Shown here in pieces: positions 28,235 through 36,780 of a stretch of DNA of 64,000 nucleotides (position 1 is the stretch's first letter; each line of letters starts with the position of its first letter). The stretch is taken from the NCBI RefSeq assembly GCF_014042015.1, contig NZ_CP059493.1, positions 2,790,001 through 2,854,000 of the forward strand, given 5' to 3'. This stretch comes from Actinotalea sp. JY-7876. Lineage in GTDB: Bacteria > Actinomycetota > Actinomycetes > Actinomycetales > Cellulomonadaceae. A model generated the notes under the pieces. The model was not told the DNA's origin, searched no databases, and saw nothing but the letters and a program-made list of their open reading frames with translations. Made by a program: the position numbers and the translations under genes.

Positions 28235-28245
28235 ACATCGAGAGA
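28235..28245. promoter_or_regulatory. TCA-gene motif upstream of sucC
   Basis: ACATCGAGAGA is identical to the 11-mer at 19794-19804 upstream of icd. It lies 116 bp from the sucC GTG, against 124 bp for icd. A minus-strand TACGAT (28207-28212) is a candidate -10 element next to it. Confidence 0.45.
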
Positions 28246-28290
28246 TCGTCGCTACCCTCGGTGCCACGGGCACGAGCGACGAGGGGACGC

Positions 28291-28686
28291 ATGTCACAGA
28301 GCACCAGGCCGCCGCTGGGCGGCCGACCCGCCACCGGCCGCGACGTCGCCCTCGCGGTCGCGGGCATCGGCGGCTCGGCCGTCGTCGTCTTCTTCCTCGC
28401 CCTCTTCGTCACGCGCGGCGACGCCCGCGTCGCCGTGGGCTGCGCGGCACTCCTCCTGGTCGTCGGGGGCGGCAGCTACGCCTGGGGCGCCGTCGACCGG
28501 GCCCGGCGTCGGCGCCGGGCGCTGGCCGAGTACGGGTCGTTCGAGGGCGCGCTCGCCCGGCTCGACGTGGCGCAGGTCCGCGCGGTCCGCGAGCGCGACG
28601 GGGAGGTGGCCGCCGTGCGGGACGTGCGCCGGCAGCTGCCCCACCTCAGCCTGCCCGAGGCCGTGGAGATCGCCCGCGACGCGTGA
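28291..28686 (+). CDS. Small membrane protein with an L7/L12-like C-terminal helix pair
   Basis: A 131-residue protein with two hydrophobic segments (about 21-42 and 49-67), a basic loop (DRARRRRRALAEYGS), and a soluble C-terminal part. Its last 25 residues (RDVRRQLPHLSLPEAVEIARDA) resemble the helix-turn-helix of ribosomal protein L7/L12-like domains seen in small actinobacterial proteins; this is only a weak similarity by eye. ATG 28291 has GAGGGG upstream. It is divergent from sucC. Confidence 0.55.
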   Translation: MSQSTRPPLGGRPATGRDVALAVAGIGGSAVVVFFLALFVTRGDARVAVGCAALLLVVGGGSYAWGAVDRARRRRRALAEYGSFEGALARLDVAQVRAVRERDGEVAAVRDVRRQLPHLSLPEAVEIARDA

Positions 28687-28756
28687 GCCGGTCCTCGGGT
28701 GGCGCACGTCACAGGGTCGGCTACGCTCGCGCGCACCCCCGACCCTTGGAGCCTGC

Positions 28757-29395
28757 ATGCGTCTGCGACCCGCCCACGCCCTGACCGTCCTGACCGCCCT
28801 CGCCCTCGCGGGGTGCACGGCGGGCGGTGGTGACGACGCGGAGAAGGCACCGGAGACCGAGGAGACGGCCTCGCCGCAGGAGACGGTCGAGGAGCTCGAG
28901 TCCGCGGCCGGCGAGGAGGAGCCCGTCGCCATCGAGCCGCTGTCCGTGATCGCCACTCGCGCCACGTCCGACGGGGACGTCTCGGCCGAGGTCGATCTCA
29001 ACGCGGTGACGGTGAGCGGCGACGTCATGACGGTGCTGTTCACCGTCCGCAACCTCTCCGACGGGAAGTGGCAGCTCTCGCACTTCTTCGACGACGGCTC
29101 GGCCCACGCACCCCTCGCCGACGGCGACACGGAGACCGGGTCGGCCGACCCGGACCTCGGCTTCACGACCGACGGCGTCACGGTCGTGGACACGGCGAAC
29201 GGCCTCCTGCACCGCGCCGCCTACGACGACACGGGGACCTGCGCCTGCAGCAGCGGCCTGTCGAGCAAGTTCGTCGGCGGCGGTGAGCAGATGGTCCTCA
29301 CCACGGCCTTCACGGCGCCGCCGGAGGACGTCACGCACGTCACCGTGCAGATCCCCGGCGTCGGCTCGTTCGACGACGTCGAGCTCACGCGGTGA
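28757..29395 (+). CDS. Putative lipoprotein of unknown function
   Basis: A 212-residue protein with a short signal peptide and lipobox LAGC (Cys20), then an acidic Glu/Thr-rich linker (about 25-60) and a beta-rich domain (VDLNAVTVSGDVMTVLFTVRNLSDGKWQLSHFFDDG...) that resembles DUF4352-like immunoglobulin folds. A CACSSG motif near residue 157 could form a disulphide. The ATG has GGAG 6 nt upstream. The gene ends in a GTGA overlap with an OmpA-domain gene, so the two envelope proteins are co-produced. Confidence 0.72.
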   Translation: MRLRPAHALTVLTALALAGCTAGGGDDAEKAPETEETASPQETVEELESAAGEEEPVAIEPLSVIATRATSDGDVSAEVDLNAVTVSGDVMTVLFTVRNLSDGKWQLSHFFDDGSAHAPLADGDTETGSADPDLGFTTDGVTVVDTANGLLHRAAYDDTGTCACSSGLSSKFVGGGEQMVLTTAFTAPPEDVTHVTVQIPGVGSFDDVELTR

Positions 29396-30018
29396 GCGGT
29401 CCGCTCCGCGTCCGGCGCGCTCCGCTGGTCGGCGTCGGCCTGGCCGTCGTCCTCGTCTCCGGCGCCACGCCGTCGCCCCCGGAGGGCGGCCCGGGCCTGG
29501 TGGCCCTGCCGCCCGGCACGGCCACGGTCGACGTCGGGCCCGTCTCGCCGCTCACGGAAGGCGTGGCCCCCCTGCAGGGCAGCGTGAGCCCGCTCATCAC
29601 CCGCACCGCGAGCGTGGACGGCGCGCTGGGCCGCGACCAGGCGCTCGAGACGGAGCGGTGGACCCTCGCGTCGGACGTCTACTTCGACGTCGACTCCGCG
29701 GTGCTGACCCCGCGCGCGCAGGAGGACCTCGCCCAGGTGGCGGCGGCGCTCGCCGACGCGCAGGTGGTGTCCGTCACGATCGTGGGCCACACCGACTCGG
29801 TCGCCTCCGACGCGTACAACGAGGGGCTCTCGCGCGACCGGGCCGCGTCCGTGCAGCAGGTGCTCGCCGGCATCCTTCCCGGCGTGGAGCTCGCCGTCGA
29901 GGGCCGGGGCGAGCGCGAGCCCGTCGCGGAGGAGACCGGCACGCCGGAGCAGGTGGCGCAGGCGCGGGCGCTCAACCGCCGCGTCGAGATCGACGTCGTC
30001 CTGGCGGACCAGGGCTGA
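29392..30018 (+). CDS. OmpA-domain envelope protein
   Basis: A 208-residue protein with an N-terminal signal or anchor segment (about 8-25) and a C-terminal OmpA-like peptidoglycan-binding domain (about 95-205): DVYFDVDSAVLTPRAQEDLAQVAAAL, VGHTDSVASDAYNEGLSRDRAASVQQVL and ALNRRVEIDVV. The Asp and Arg positions that hold diaminopimelate in OmpA domains (TD...LSRDRA...NRRVE) are present. It is translationally coupled to the preceding lipoprotein. It probably binds the cell wall; a specific role is unknown. Confidence 0.82.
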   Translation: MSGPLRVRRAPLVGVGLAVVLVSGATPSPPEGGPGLVALPPGTATVDVGPVSPLTEGVAPLQGSVSPLITRTASVDGALGRDQALETERWTLASDVYFDVDSAVLTPRAQEDLAQVAAALADAQVVSVTIVGHTDSVASDAYNEGLSRDRAASVQQVLAGILPGVELAVEGRGEREPVAEETGTPEQVAQARALNRRVEIDVVLADQG

Positions 30019-30061
30019 CCCCAGGCCGCCCACGCCGCGTCGGCGGAGTCGACGTCGGCGT

Positions 30062-30177
30062 GGGCACCCGGGGCGCCTGCCGCCCTCACCCCGCCCCGAG
30101 CACGTCCGTTCCCACCGAGCACGTCCGCCGCAGAGGACGTGCTCGGTCGGAACGGACGTAGTCAGCCGAGACGGACG
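30062..30177. repeat. 116-bp direct repeat, copy 1, with a 24-bp hairpin
   Basis: Copy 1 differs from copy 2 at three of 116 positions. It contains an inverted repeat: an inner stem of 13 bp (30114-30126 with 30135-30147) around an 8-nt loop, one C-C mismatch, then an outer stem of 11 bp (30102-30112 with 30149-30159). The arms are built from GAGCACGTCC and ACGTCCGTTCC. A shared CGGAGTC-ACGTCGGCG block lies shortly upstream of each copy. Confidence 0.85.
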
Positions 30178-30265
30178 CCCGCAGGGCCGCCGCTGGGCGG
30201 AGGCGCGGCCGGCGGCCGACGGCGGCCTGCGTCTGCGGAGTCAACGTCGGCGGGGTGACCTCGAC

Positions 30266-30381
30266 GGGCACCTGGGGCGCCTGCCGCCCTCACCCCGCCC
30301 CGAGCACGTCCGTTCCCACCGAGCACGTCCGCCGCAGAGGACGTGCTCAGTCGGAACGGACGTAGTGAGCCGAGACGGACG
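30266..30381. repeat. 116-bp direct repeat, copy 2, with a 24-bp hairpin
   Basis: Copy 2 starts 204 bp after copy 1 starts. Its hairpin (30306-30363) has one extra mismatch (A for G) in the inner stem. A further partial arm, GACGGACGTGCTCGGTCGG, follows at 30373-30391. Confidence 0.85.
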
Positions 30382-30413
30382 TGCTCGGTCGGGATCGGCG
30401 GCGCCGGGCTGCG

Positions 30414-32933
30414 TCAGAGCTTGGTCACCGGGGAGTAGCGCAGGAGCAGGCGCTTGACGCCGCTGCCACCGAAGTCGATCTTGGCGACCGCGTTCGGCCC
30501 CGACCCCTCGACGGTGACGACCGTCCCGAGGCCGTAGGAGTCGTGCGTGACCTTGTCCCCCACCACGAGGCTCGGCGCCTCGCCCCGCGGCGCGCCCTTG
30601 CCGAAGCTCGGGGACGACGGCGGCGAGGGCGGGACCCGCCGGGTCGAGACCCTGCCGCTGCCGATGACGGCGCCGCCGTCGTCGTCGGACCGGCGACCGC
30701 GCCCGCCCCACGCCGACGCGCCGCTCCCCCAGCCGCTGCCCCCCGCCCGCAGGGCCGCCATGCTCGACTCCTTGCGGCGCCAGTCGACCAGGTCCTCCGG
30801 GACGTCGTCGAGGAACCGGCTCGCGGGGAACTCGTTGGGCACGCCCCAGGCGGTGCGGACGGCGGCGCGCGAGACGTAGAGCCGCTGCCGGGCCCGGGTG
30901 AGCCCGACGTACGCGAGCCGGCGCTCCTCCTCGAGCTGGTCCGGGTCCGCCAGCGAGCGCATGTGCGGGAAGGTGCCGTCCTCCCAGCCGGTGACGAACA
31001 CGACGGGGAACTCCAGGCCCTTCGCGGTGTGCAGGGTCATGAGCGTGACCACGCCCTGCCCGGGCCCGCCGTCGCCGTCGCCGTCGTCGGCCGGGATCTG
31101 GTCCGAGTCCGCGACGAGCGAGACGCGCTCGAGGAAGTCGGCGAGGTCGCCCTCCGGCTCGGCCTGCTCGAACTCGGTCGCGACGGCGTGCAGCTCGGCG
31201 AGGTTCTCGACCCGCGACTGGTCCTGCGGGTCCTCGCTCGCCCGCAGCTCCGCGAGGTAGCCCGTGCGGTCGAGCACCGCGCCCAGCACCTCCGCCGGCC
31301 CGGCGGTCGCGGCCAGCGCGCGCAGGTCGGCCATCATCTCGGCGAACGCCCGCAGGCCGGTGACCGCGCGGGTGCCCAGGCCCGGCGCCTCGTCGGCACG
31401 CTCCAGCGCCGCCCCGAACGAGATGCGCTCCCGCTCGGCGAAGGCCGCGAGCATGGCCTCGGAGCGGTCGCCCAGGCCGCGCTTGGGGACGTTGAGGACG
31501 CGACGCACGTTGACGTCGTCGTCCGGGTTGGCCAGCGCCCGCAGGTAGGCGACGGCGTCCTTGATCTCGCGGCGCTCGTAGAACCGGGTGCCGCCGACGA
31601 CCTTGTAGGGCAGGCCGACGCGGATCAGCACCTCCTCGAGGGCGCGCGACTGCGCGTTGGTCCGGTAGAAGACCGCCACGTCGCCCGGGCGCACGCCGTC
31701 GGAGTCGCCGAGCCGGTCGATCTCCTCGGCGACGAACCGCGCCTCCTCGTGCTCGTTGTCCGCGACGTAGCCCACGATCTGAGGCCCCGCGCCCGAGTCC
31801 GTCCACAGCCGCTTGGGCTTGCGGCCAGGATTGCGCGAGATCACCGCGTTCGCGGCCGAGAGGATCGTCTGGGTGGAGCGGTAGTTCTGCTCGAGCAGGA
31901 TCGTGCGCGCGTCCGGGTAGTCCGCCTCGAACTCGAGGATGTTGCGGATCGTCGCGCCGCGGAAGGCGTAGATGGACTGGTCGGCGTCGCCCACGACCGT
32001 CAGCTCGCCCGGCCCGAGGCCGGCCGACGGCCGGCTGAGCTCGCGGACCAGCACGTACTGCGCGTGGTTCGTGTCCTGGTACTCGTCGACGAGGATCTGC
32101 CGGAACCGCCGCCGGTAGTGCTCCGCGATCTCCGGGTGGCCCTGCAGCAGCTGCACGGTGCGCATGATGAGGTCGTCGAAGTCGAGCGCGTGCGCCTGGC
32201 GCAGCCGCTCCTGGTAGCGCGAGTAGACCGCCGCGAGCGCCTCGTCGAACTGGTTGGCCTCGCCCGACGCCGCGCCGGACGACGCGGCGTACGTCGCCGG
32301 GTCGACCAGCTCGTCCTTGAGGTTGGAGATCTTGCCCGCGAGCGCCTTGGCCGGGTGCTTCTTGGGGTCCAGGTCGAGCTCGCGCGCGACCATCGTGATG
32401 AGCCGCTGCGAGTCCGCCGAGTCGTAGATCGAGAAGGACGAGCGCAGCCCCAGCGCCGCGTGCTCCTTGCGCAGGATCCGCACGCACGCGGAGTGGAAGG
32501 TCGAGACCCACATCGAGCGCGCCGCGGGGCCCACCAGCTGCTCGACGCGCTCGCGCATCTCGGCCGCGGCCTTGTTGGTGAACGTGATCGCGAGGATCTC
32601 CGAGGGCCGCGCGCGCCGGGTCGCGAGCTGGTGCGCGATGCGGTGCGTGAGCACGCGCGTCTTGCCCGAGCCGGCGCCGGCCACGATCAGCAGGGGCGTC
32701 CCGGTGTGCAGCACCGCCTCCCGCTGCTCGGGGTTCATCCCCACGAGCAGCGCGTCCGCACGCTCCTGGTCCACCCCGCGGTCGTGGGGTCGGCCACCGT
32801 CGCCCGAGGGGCGGGCGCCGTCGTCGGACGCCGACGGCGCGGCGTCGTCCTCGCGCGGGGGGACGACGCGCGGCAGCGCGGTCTCGGAGCGGTGCAGGCC
32901 GGGCAGCGGCAGGTCGGAGAAGAGGGTGTTCAT
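30414..32933 (-). CDS. pcrA: UvrD/PcrA-type DNA helicase
   Basis: An 839-residue superfamily 1A helicase. It shows the Q motif (MNPEQREAVLHTGTPLLIVAGAGSGKTRVL, Walker A at 85-92), ITFTNKAAAEM, STFHSACVRILR, DEYQDTNHAQY (motif II), VVGDADQSIYAFRGA, EQNYRSTQ, and late motifs VTLMTLHTAKGLEFPVVFVTGWEDG and RRLAYVGLTRAR. The Gly/Ser/Arg-rich linker and a C-terminal KVTHDSYGLGTVV segment are typical of PcrA, which also contacts RNA polymerase. The ATG at 32933 follows GGAGGGG; it is preferred to an upstream start that adds ten residues. Confidence 0.95.
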   Translation of the reverse strand: MNTLFSDLPLPGLHRSETALPRVVPPREDDAAPSASDDGARPSGDGGRPHDRGVDQERADALLVGMNPEQREAVLHTGTPLLIVAGAGSGKTRVLTHRIAHQLATRRARPSEILAITFTNKAAAEMRERVEQLVGPAARSMWVSTFHSACVRILRKEHAALGLRSSFSIYDSADSQRLITMVARELDLDPKKHPAKALAGKISNLKDELVDPATYAASSGAASGEANQFDEALAAVYSRYQERLRQAHALDFDDLIMRTVQLLQGHPEIAEHYRRRFRQILVDEYQDTNHAQYVLVRELSRPSAGLGPGELTVVGDADQSIYAFRGATIRNILEFEADYPDARTILLEQNYRSTQTILSAANAVISRNPGRKPKRLWTDSGAGPQIVGYVADNEHEEARFVAEEIDRLGDSDGVRPGDVAVFYRTNAQSRALEEVLIRVGLPYKVVGGTRFYERREIKDAVAYLRALANPDDDVNVRRVLNVPKRGLGDRSEAMLAAFAERERISFGAALERADEAPGLGTRAVTGLRAFAEMMADLRALAATAGPAEVLGAVLDRTGYLAELRASEDPQDQSRVENLAELHAVATEFEQAEPEGDLADFLERVSLVADSDQIPADDGDGDGGPGQGVVTLMTLHTAKGLEFPVVFVTGWEDGTFPHMRSLADPDQLEEERRLAYVGLTRARQRLYVSRAAVRTAWGVPNEFPASRFLDDVPEDLVDWRRKESSMAALRAGGSGWGSGASAWGGRGRRSDDDGGAVIGSGRVSTRRVPPSPPSSPSFGKGAPRGEAPSLVVGDKVTHDSYGLGTVVTVEGSGPNAVAKIDFGGSGVKRLLLRYSPVTKL

Positions 32934-32988
32934 CGCCCCTCCAGCGTAGGCGCGACCACCCACAGCCCGGGCACCGTCCGGCGGGTCG

Positions 32989-34560
32989 TCAGACGGTGAC
33001 GTGCTCGCGCAGGCGGCGTGAGGTCGCGGCGAGGTCGCGCGCGGCGTCGCGGATCGCGTCGAGCTCGCTCGACGTGCGCCGGGACGACGCGTCGACCGCG
33101 TCGAGCTCGTCGGCGATGCCGCGGCCGCCGTCGGCCGCCTGCGCGACGCCGGCCGCCATGGCCGCCGTGGTCGCCGTCTGCTCCTCGACGGCGCCGGCGA
33201 TGGTCGTCTGGAACTCGCTGATCCGCGCGATGATCACGCCGATCCGCGTGATCTCGTCCGCGGCACGGGTGACAGCACCCTGGATCGAGTCGACCTGCGA
33301 GGAGATGTCGCCGGTGGCCCGCGCCGTCTCGCGCGCGAGCTCCTTGACCTCACCCGCGACCACGGCGAAACCCTTGCCGGCGTCGCCGGCGCGCGCCGCC
33401 TCGATCGTCGCGTTGAGCGCGAGGAGGTTCGTCTGCTCCGCGATCGCCGTGATGACCTTCACGACGGAGCCGATCTGCGTGGACGACGCGCCGAGCGCCT
33501 CGACCGTGCCCTTCGTCGCGTCCGCCGCCTGGACCGCCTCCTCCGCGATCCTGGCGACCGCGTGCGCGTTGCGCGCGATCTCCCCGATCGACGCGCCCAT
33601 CTGGTGGGTCCCGGCGGCGACGGCGTCGATCCCCGTGCTGACCTCCTGCGCGGTGCGGCTCACCGAGGCGGTGCGCCGCGTCGTGCGCTCGGCCTCCACC
33701 GCCAGGCCGTCGCTCGTCGCGACGAGCTGGGCGGCCGCCTCGTCCAGGCGGCCGACGGCCTCGCCCACCCCGTCGGCCACGGCGGCGGAGCGGTCCAGCG
33801 CGCCGTTGAGCGCGGTCGCGAGCTGCTCGAGCTCGGTGCGACCGCGGCCCACCGGCAGCCGGGTGGTGACGTCCCCGCTGCTCAGCAGCTCGGTCGCCTG
33901 CCGGATCGGGCGCACGACGGAGCGCCCGATGACCAGCGCGATGCCGCCGGCGACGAGCACGACGAGCGCGCCGCTGAGCAGGAGCCGCCCCGCCTCCTGG
34001 AGCGCCACCGCCCGGACGTCGTCGACGTACACGCCCGAGCCGATGACCCAGCCCCAGGGCTCGTACCCGACGACGTAGGACACCTTCGGCTGCGGGTCCT
34101 CGGCGCCCGGCTTGGGCCACTGGTAGTGGACGAAGCCCGAGCCCTCGGCCTGGACGACCTCGACCATCTCGACGAACAGGTGCTTGCCGTCCGGGTCCGC
34201 GTTCTCGGTGAGGTCCGTGCCGTCGAGCTCGGGCTTCATCGGGTGCATGACCATGGTCGGGTGCATGTCGTTGATCCAGAAGTACTCCTCGCCGGAGTAC
34301 CGCAGCGTGCTGACCGCGCGCACGGCGGCGTCCTGCGCCTCCTCCGTGGACAGGTCACCCGCCTCCGCGAGGGCGCCGTGGTGCGCGAGGACCCCGAGGG
34401 CGGTCTCCACGACCGTGCGCGTCGCGGCCTGCCGCTCCGCCATGATCCGACGTTCCACCTGGGCCGAGGCCACCGCGACCAGCACGCCCAGGCCCAGGGC
34501 CAGCACGAGGACCATGACGGCGAGCCGCGCGGTCACGGACAGGGAGGACAGACGCTTCAC
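32989..34560 (-). CDS. Methyl-accepting chemotaxis protein with an extracytoplasmic Cache domain
   Basis: This receptor has 523 residues from GTG 34560 (GGAG 7 nt upstream; an upstream TTG overlaps that site). Transmembrane helix 1 is at about 8-30, followed by a single-Cache (sCache_2) ligand domain ([30 protein letters not shown]...[18 protein letters not shown]), helix 2 at about 186-206, a HAMP linker, and the signalling hairpin with the tip [35 protein letters not shown]. sCache_2 receptors of this kind often sense short organic acids. No che genes are in the window. Confidence 0.92.
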   Translation of the reverse strand: MKRLSSLSVTARLAVMVLVLALGLGVLVAVASAQVERRIMAERQAATRTVVETALGVLAHHGALAEAGDLSTEEAQDAAVRAVSTLRYSGEEYFWINDMHPTMVMHPMKPELDGTDLTENADPDGKHLFVEMVEVVQAEGSGFVHYQWPKPGAEDPQPKVSYVVGYEPWGWVIGSGVYVDDVRAVALQEAGRLLLSGALVVLVAGGIALVIGRSVVRPIRQATELLSSGDVTTRLPVGRGRTELEQLATALNGALDRSAAVADGVGEAVGRLDEAAAQLVATSDGLAVEAERTTRRTASVSRTAQEVSTGIDAVAAGTHQMGASIGEIARNAHAVARIAEEAVQAADATKGTVEALGASSTQIGSVVKVITAIAEQTNLLALNATIEAARAGDAGKGFAVVAGEVKELARETARATGDISSQVDSIQGAVTRAADEITRIGVIIARISEFQTTIAGAVEEQTATTAAMAAGVAQAADGGRGIADELDAVDASSRRTSSELDAIRDAARDLAATSRRLREHVTV

Positions 34561-34651
34561 GGCGGACTCCAACGCTCGGGTGCGGTCCCATCGGCGCCGC
34601 GAGCCCGCGGATGAGGCCTACGTCACACCCGGTGCGTGACCACCGGCCGTC

Positions 34652-35329
34652 TCAGAGCAGGCGACGCGCGGCGGCCCACCGCGTGAGCTCGTGCCGGGAC
34701 GAGAGCTGGAGCTTGCGCAGCACCGCGGAGACGTGGCTCTCGACGGTCTTGATCGAGATGAACAGCTCCGAGGCGACCTCGCGGTAGCTGTAGCCCCGCG
34801 CGATGAGGCGCATCACCTCCCGCTCGCGGGCACTGAGCCGGTCGAGCTCGTCGTCCCCGGTGGCGACGTCGCCCGCCGCCGCGCCGAAGGCGTCCAGGAC
34901 GAACCCCGCGAGCCGCGGCGAGAAGACGGCGTCGCCCCCCGCGACGCGCCGCACGGCGTCGCACAGGTCCGGCCCCGAGATCGCCTTGGTGACGTAGCCG
35001 CGCGCGCCGGCGCGGATCACGGCCACGACGTCCTCCGCCGCGTCGGAGACCGACAGGGCGAGGAACCGCGTCGTGGGCAGCAGGTCCGCGCACGCCGTGA
35101 TGACCTCGGCCCCGCCGCCGCCCATGCCTCCCGGCAGGTGCACGTCGAGGACGACGACGGGCGGGCGCAGCGCACGGACCGTGGCCACCGCGCCGTCGAC
35201 GTCGTCCGCCTCACCGACCACGCGGATCGACCCGTCGAGGGACGCCTTGACCCCCGCCCGGAACATCAGGTGGTCGTCGACCAGGACGACGTCGAGCGGG
35301 GTCGCGCCCGTGGTTGCGGCGCTGGTCAT
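34652..35329 (-). CDS. LuxR/NarL-type response regulator
   Basis: A 225-residue regulator. The receiver domain (VVLVDDHLMFRAGVKASL, phosphoacceptor Asp in VVVLDVHLPGG, RAGARGYVTKAIS) is followed by a C-terminal LuxR helix-turn-helix (LSAREREVMRLIARGYSYREVASELFISIKTVESHVSAVLRKL). The ATG at 35329 has GGAGAA upstream and overlaps the kinase stop (ATGA). It pairs with the PspC-fused kinase and probably binds the repeated TCAGGG heptamers upstream of that kinase. Confidence 0.93.
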   Translation of the reverse strand: MTSAATTGATPLDVVLVDDHLMFRAGVKASLDGSIRVVGEADDVDGAVATVRALRPPVVVLDVHLPGGMGGGGAEVITACADLLPTTRFLALSVSDAAEDVVAVIRAGARGYVTKAISGPDLCDAVRRVAGGDAVFSPRLAGFVLDAFGAAAGDVATGDDELDRLSAREREVMRLIARGYSYREVASELFISIKTVESHVSAVLRKLQLSSRHELTRWAAARRLL

Positions 35330-36609
35330 GGCTTCTCCTCCTCCGTCGGCAGGCACAGGTGCACCTCGGTGCCCCGTCCCGGCCGGCTCTGCACGGTGGC
35401 GGTGCCGCCCCTGCGGTGCACCCGCCCGATGATCGACTCCCGCACGCCGAAGCGGTCGGCCGGCACCTCCGCCAGCTCGAAGCCGTCCCCGTGGTCGCGC
35501 ACGAACACCTCGACCGTGCCTCCGCCCACCTCGAGGTACAGCGACACCGGTGGACGGCCGTGCACGACGGCGTTGACGAGCGCCTCGCGCGTCGCCTGCA
35601 GCAGGGCGTCCGTGGCGTCGTCGGGCACCACGTCGCCGACGACGACGGTCTCGATGGTCGCGCCCCGGCCGTCCTCGATCTCGCCGACGAGCTGCTTGAG
35701 GTCCGCGGCCAGCGAGGTGCCCGGCACGCGGCGGTCGTCGTAGAGCCACGCGCGCAGCTCGCGCTCCTGCGCACGGGCCAGACGGGCGACGTCGTCGGGC
35801 TGGTCGGCGCGAGCCCGGATCAGCGCGAGCGTCTGCAGGACGGAGTCGTGGAGGTGGGCCGCGATGTCGGCGCGCTCGGACTCGCGCGCGCGGGCGGCGC
35901 GCTCGTCGCCCAGCTCGCGCACGAGGCGCAGGCCCCAGGGGGCCAGCACGACGGCGGCGCCGGTGAGCACCGCGAGCGCCGCGACGGCCGAGCGCACGAG
36001 CGCGTCCATCGGCTCGTCCTGCCCGACGAGCAGGAAGACGCCGGCGCCCGCGAGCACCGTGCCGCCGAGGAGCCGGACCACGCTCACGCGCCCCCGCCCG
36101 CCCGTGCGGGACAGGGCACGGTCGCGCTGCAGCGCGTCGAGCTGGCTCCAGGCGAGGGCGGTGCCGCCCAGCAGGATCAGCGTCGGGAGCACCCACGTCT
36201 GGTCCACGGCCGCGCCGGACCGCATCGCGATGAGGAGGCCGGCCGCGCCGAGCAGCAGCACGCCGACGCCGATGTCCGTGAGCGGGACGCGCCGGCCCGG
36301 CGCGCTCAGCCGTGGCGCGAGCCGCGACATCACCGCGGGGCGCTCCTCGGCGGCCGCGATGGCGGGGTCCCCGCCCGGGACGGTCACCCAGAACCACACG
36401 TAGAGCAGGGCACCCGCCCCCGCGAACGGGACCAGCAGCACCATGACGGCGCGCACCGCCGCGACCGGCACCTCCAGGTGGGCCGCCAGGCCGGCGCACA
36501 CGCCGCCCACGACGCGCCCGCGCGGCGGGCGGCGCAGCGGGAGCCGCGTGCGCGCCGGCGTGCCGGCGGCCACCGGCCCCCGCGGTCCCGGGAACGTGCT
36601 CGTGGTCAC
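35326..36609 (-). CDS. PspC-fused NarL-type sensor histidine kinase
   Basis: A 427-residue membrane kinase. Residues 20-80 form a PspC domain (GRVVGGVCAGLAAHLEVPVAAVRAVMVLLVPFAGAGALLYVWFW), followed by about five transmembrane segments, a HisKA_3 dimerisation region with the phosphoacceptor His in DIAAHLHDSVLQTLALI, and an HATPase domain (TREALVNAVVHG, VRDHGDGFEL). PspC domains sense or respond to envelope stress. The start is taken as GTG 36609; there is no strong ribosome-binding site. The partner regulator overlaps its end and the divergent gene encodes another PspC protein. Confidence 0.9.
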   Translation of the reverse strand: MTTSTFPGPRGPVAAGTPARTRLPLRRPPRGRVVGGVCAGLAAHLEVPVAAVRAVMVLLVPFAGAGALLYVWFWVTVPGGDPAIAAAEERPAVMSRLAPRLSAPGRRVPLTDIGVGVLLLGAAGLLIAMRSGAAVDQTWVLPTLILLGGTALAWSQLDALQRDRALSRTGGRGRVSVVRLLGGTVLAGAGVFLLVGQDEPMDALVRSAVAALAVLTGAAVVLAPWGLRLVRELGDERAARARESERADIAAHLHDSVLQTLALIRARADQPDDVARLARAQERELRAWLYDDRRVPGTSLAADLKQLVGEIEDGRGATIETVVVGDVVPDDATDALLQATREALVNAVVHGRPPVSLYLEVGGGTVEVFVRDHGDGFELAEVPADRFGVRESIIGRVHRRGGTATVQSRPGRGTEVHLCLPTEEEKP

Positions 36610-36676
36610 GGGAGCATCGTCACACGTCCGACGCCGCCACCGGGACGGCTGACGGCGCCGCACCGAGGTCCCCGGG

Positions 36677-36744
36677 TCAGGTTCCGGGTCCGCGCACCCG
36701 CCCGCTCAGGGTCGGGCCGTCAGGGTTCAGGGTCCGGTCAGGGC
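36677..36744. promoter_or_regulatory. Cluster of TCAGGG direct repeats in the PspC divergent promoter
   Basis: TCAGGGT occurs at 36706-36712, 36720-36726 and 36727-36733, with TCAGGTT at 36677 and TCAGGGC at 36738. All are in the same orientation in the 171-bp gap between the kinase gene and the divergent PspC gene. Direct repeats of this density suggest cooperative binding by the adjacent LuxR-type regulator. Confidence 0.5.
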
Positions 36745-36780
36745 TGGCCCCGATACCCGCGGGCCGCGCGACGGACGAGC

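Larger units (their letters stand above)
30019..30413. other. 395-bp gene-free region with duplicated hairpin repeats
   Basis: The region lies between the convergent OmpA-domain and pcrA genes and contains no credible gene. It is filled by two roughly 190-205-bp units, each holding a 116-bp repeat, with short Gly/Ala-coding-like GC-rich spacer between them. The hairpins may act as bidirectional terminators. Confidence 0.7.

Noticed and set aside
30241-32511. A 756-codon frame overlapping pcrA and the repeat region
   Set aside because: It lies in another frame of the same strand as pcrA, has an Arg-rich translation and runs into the hairpin repeats.
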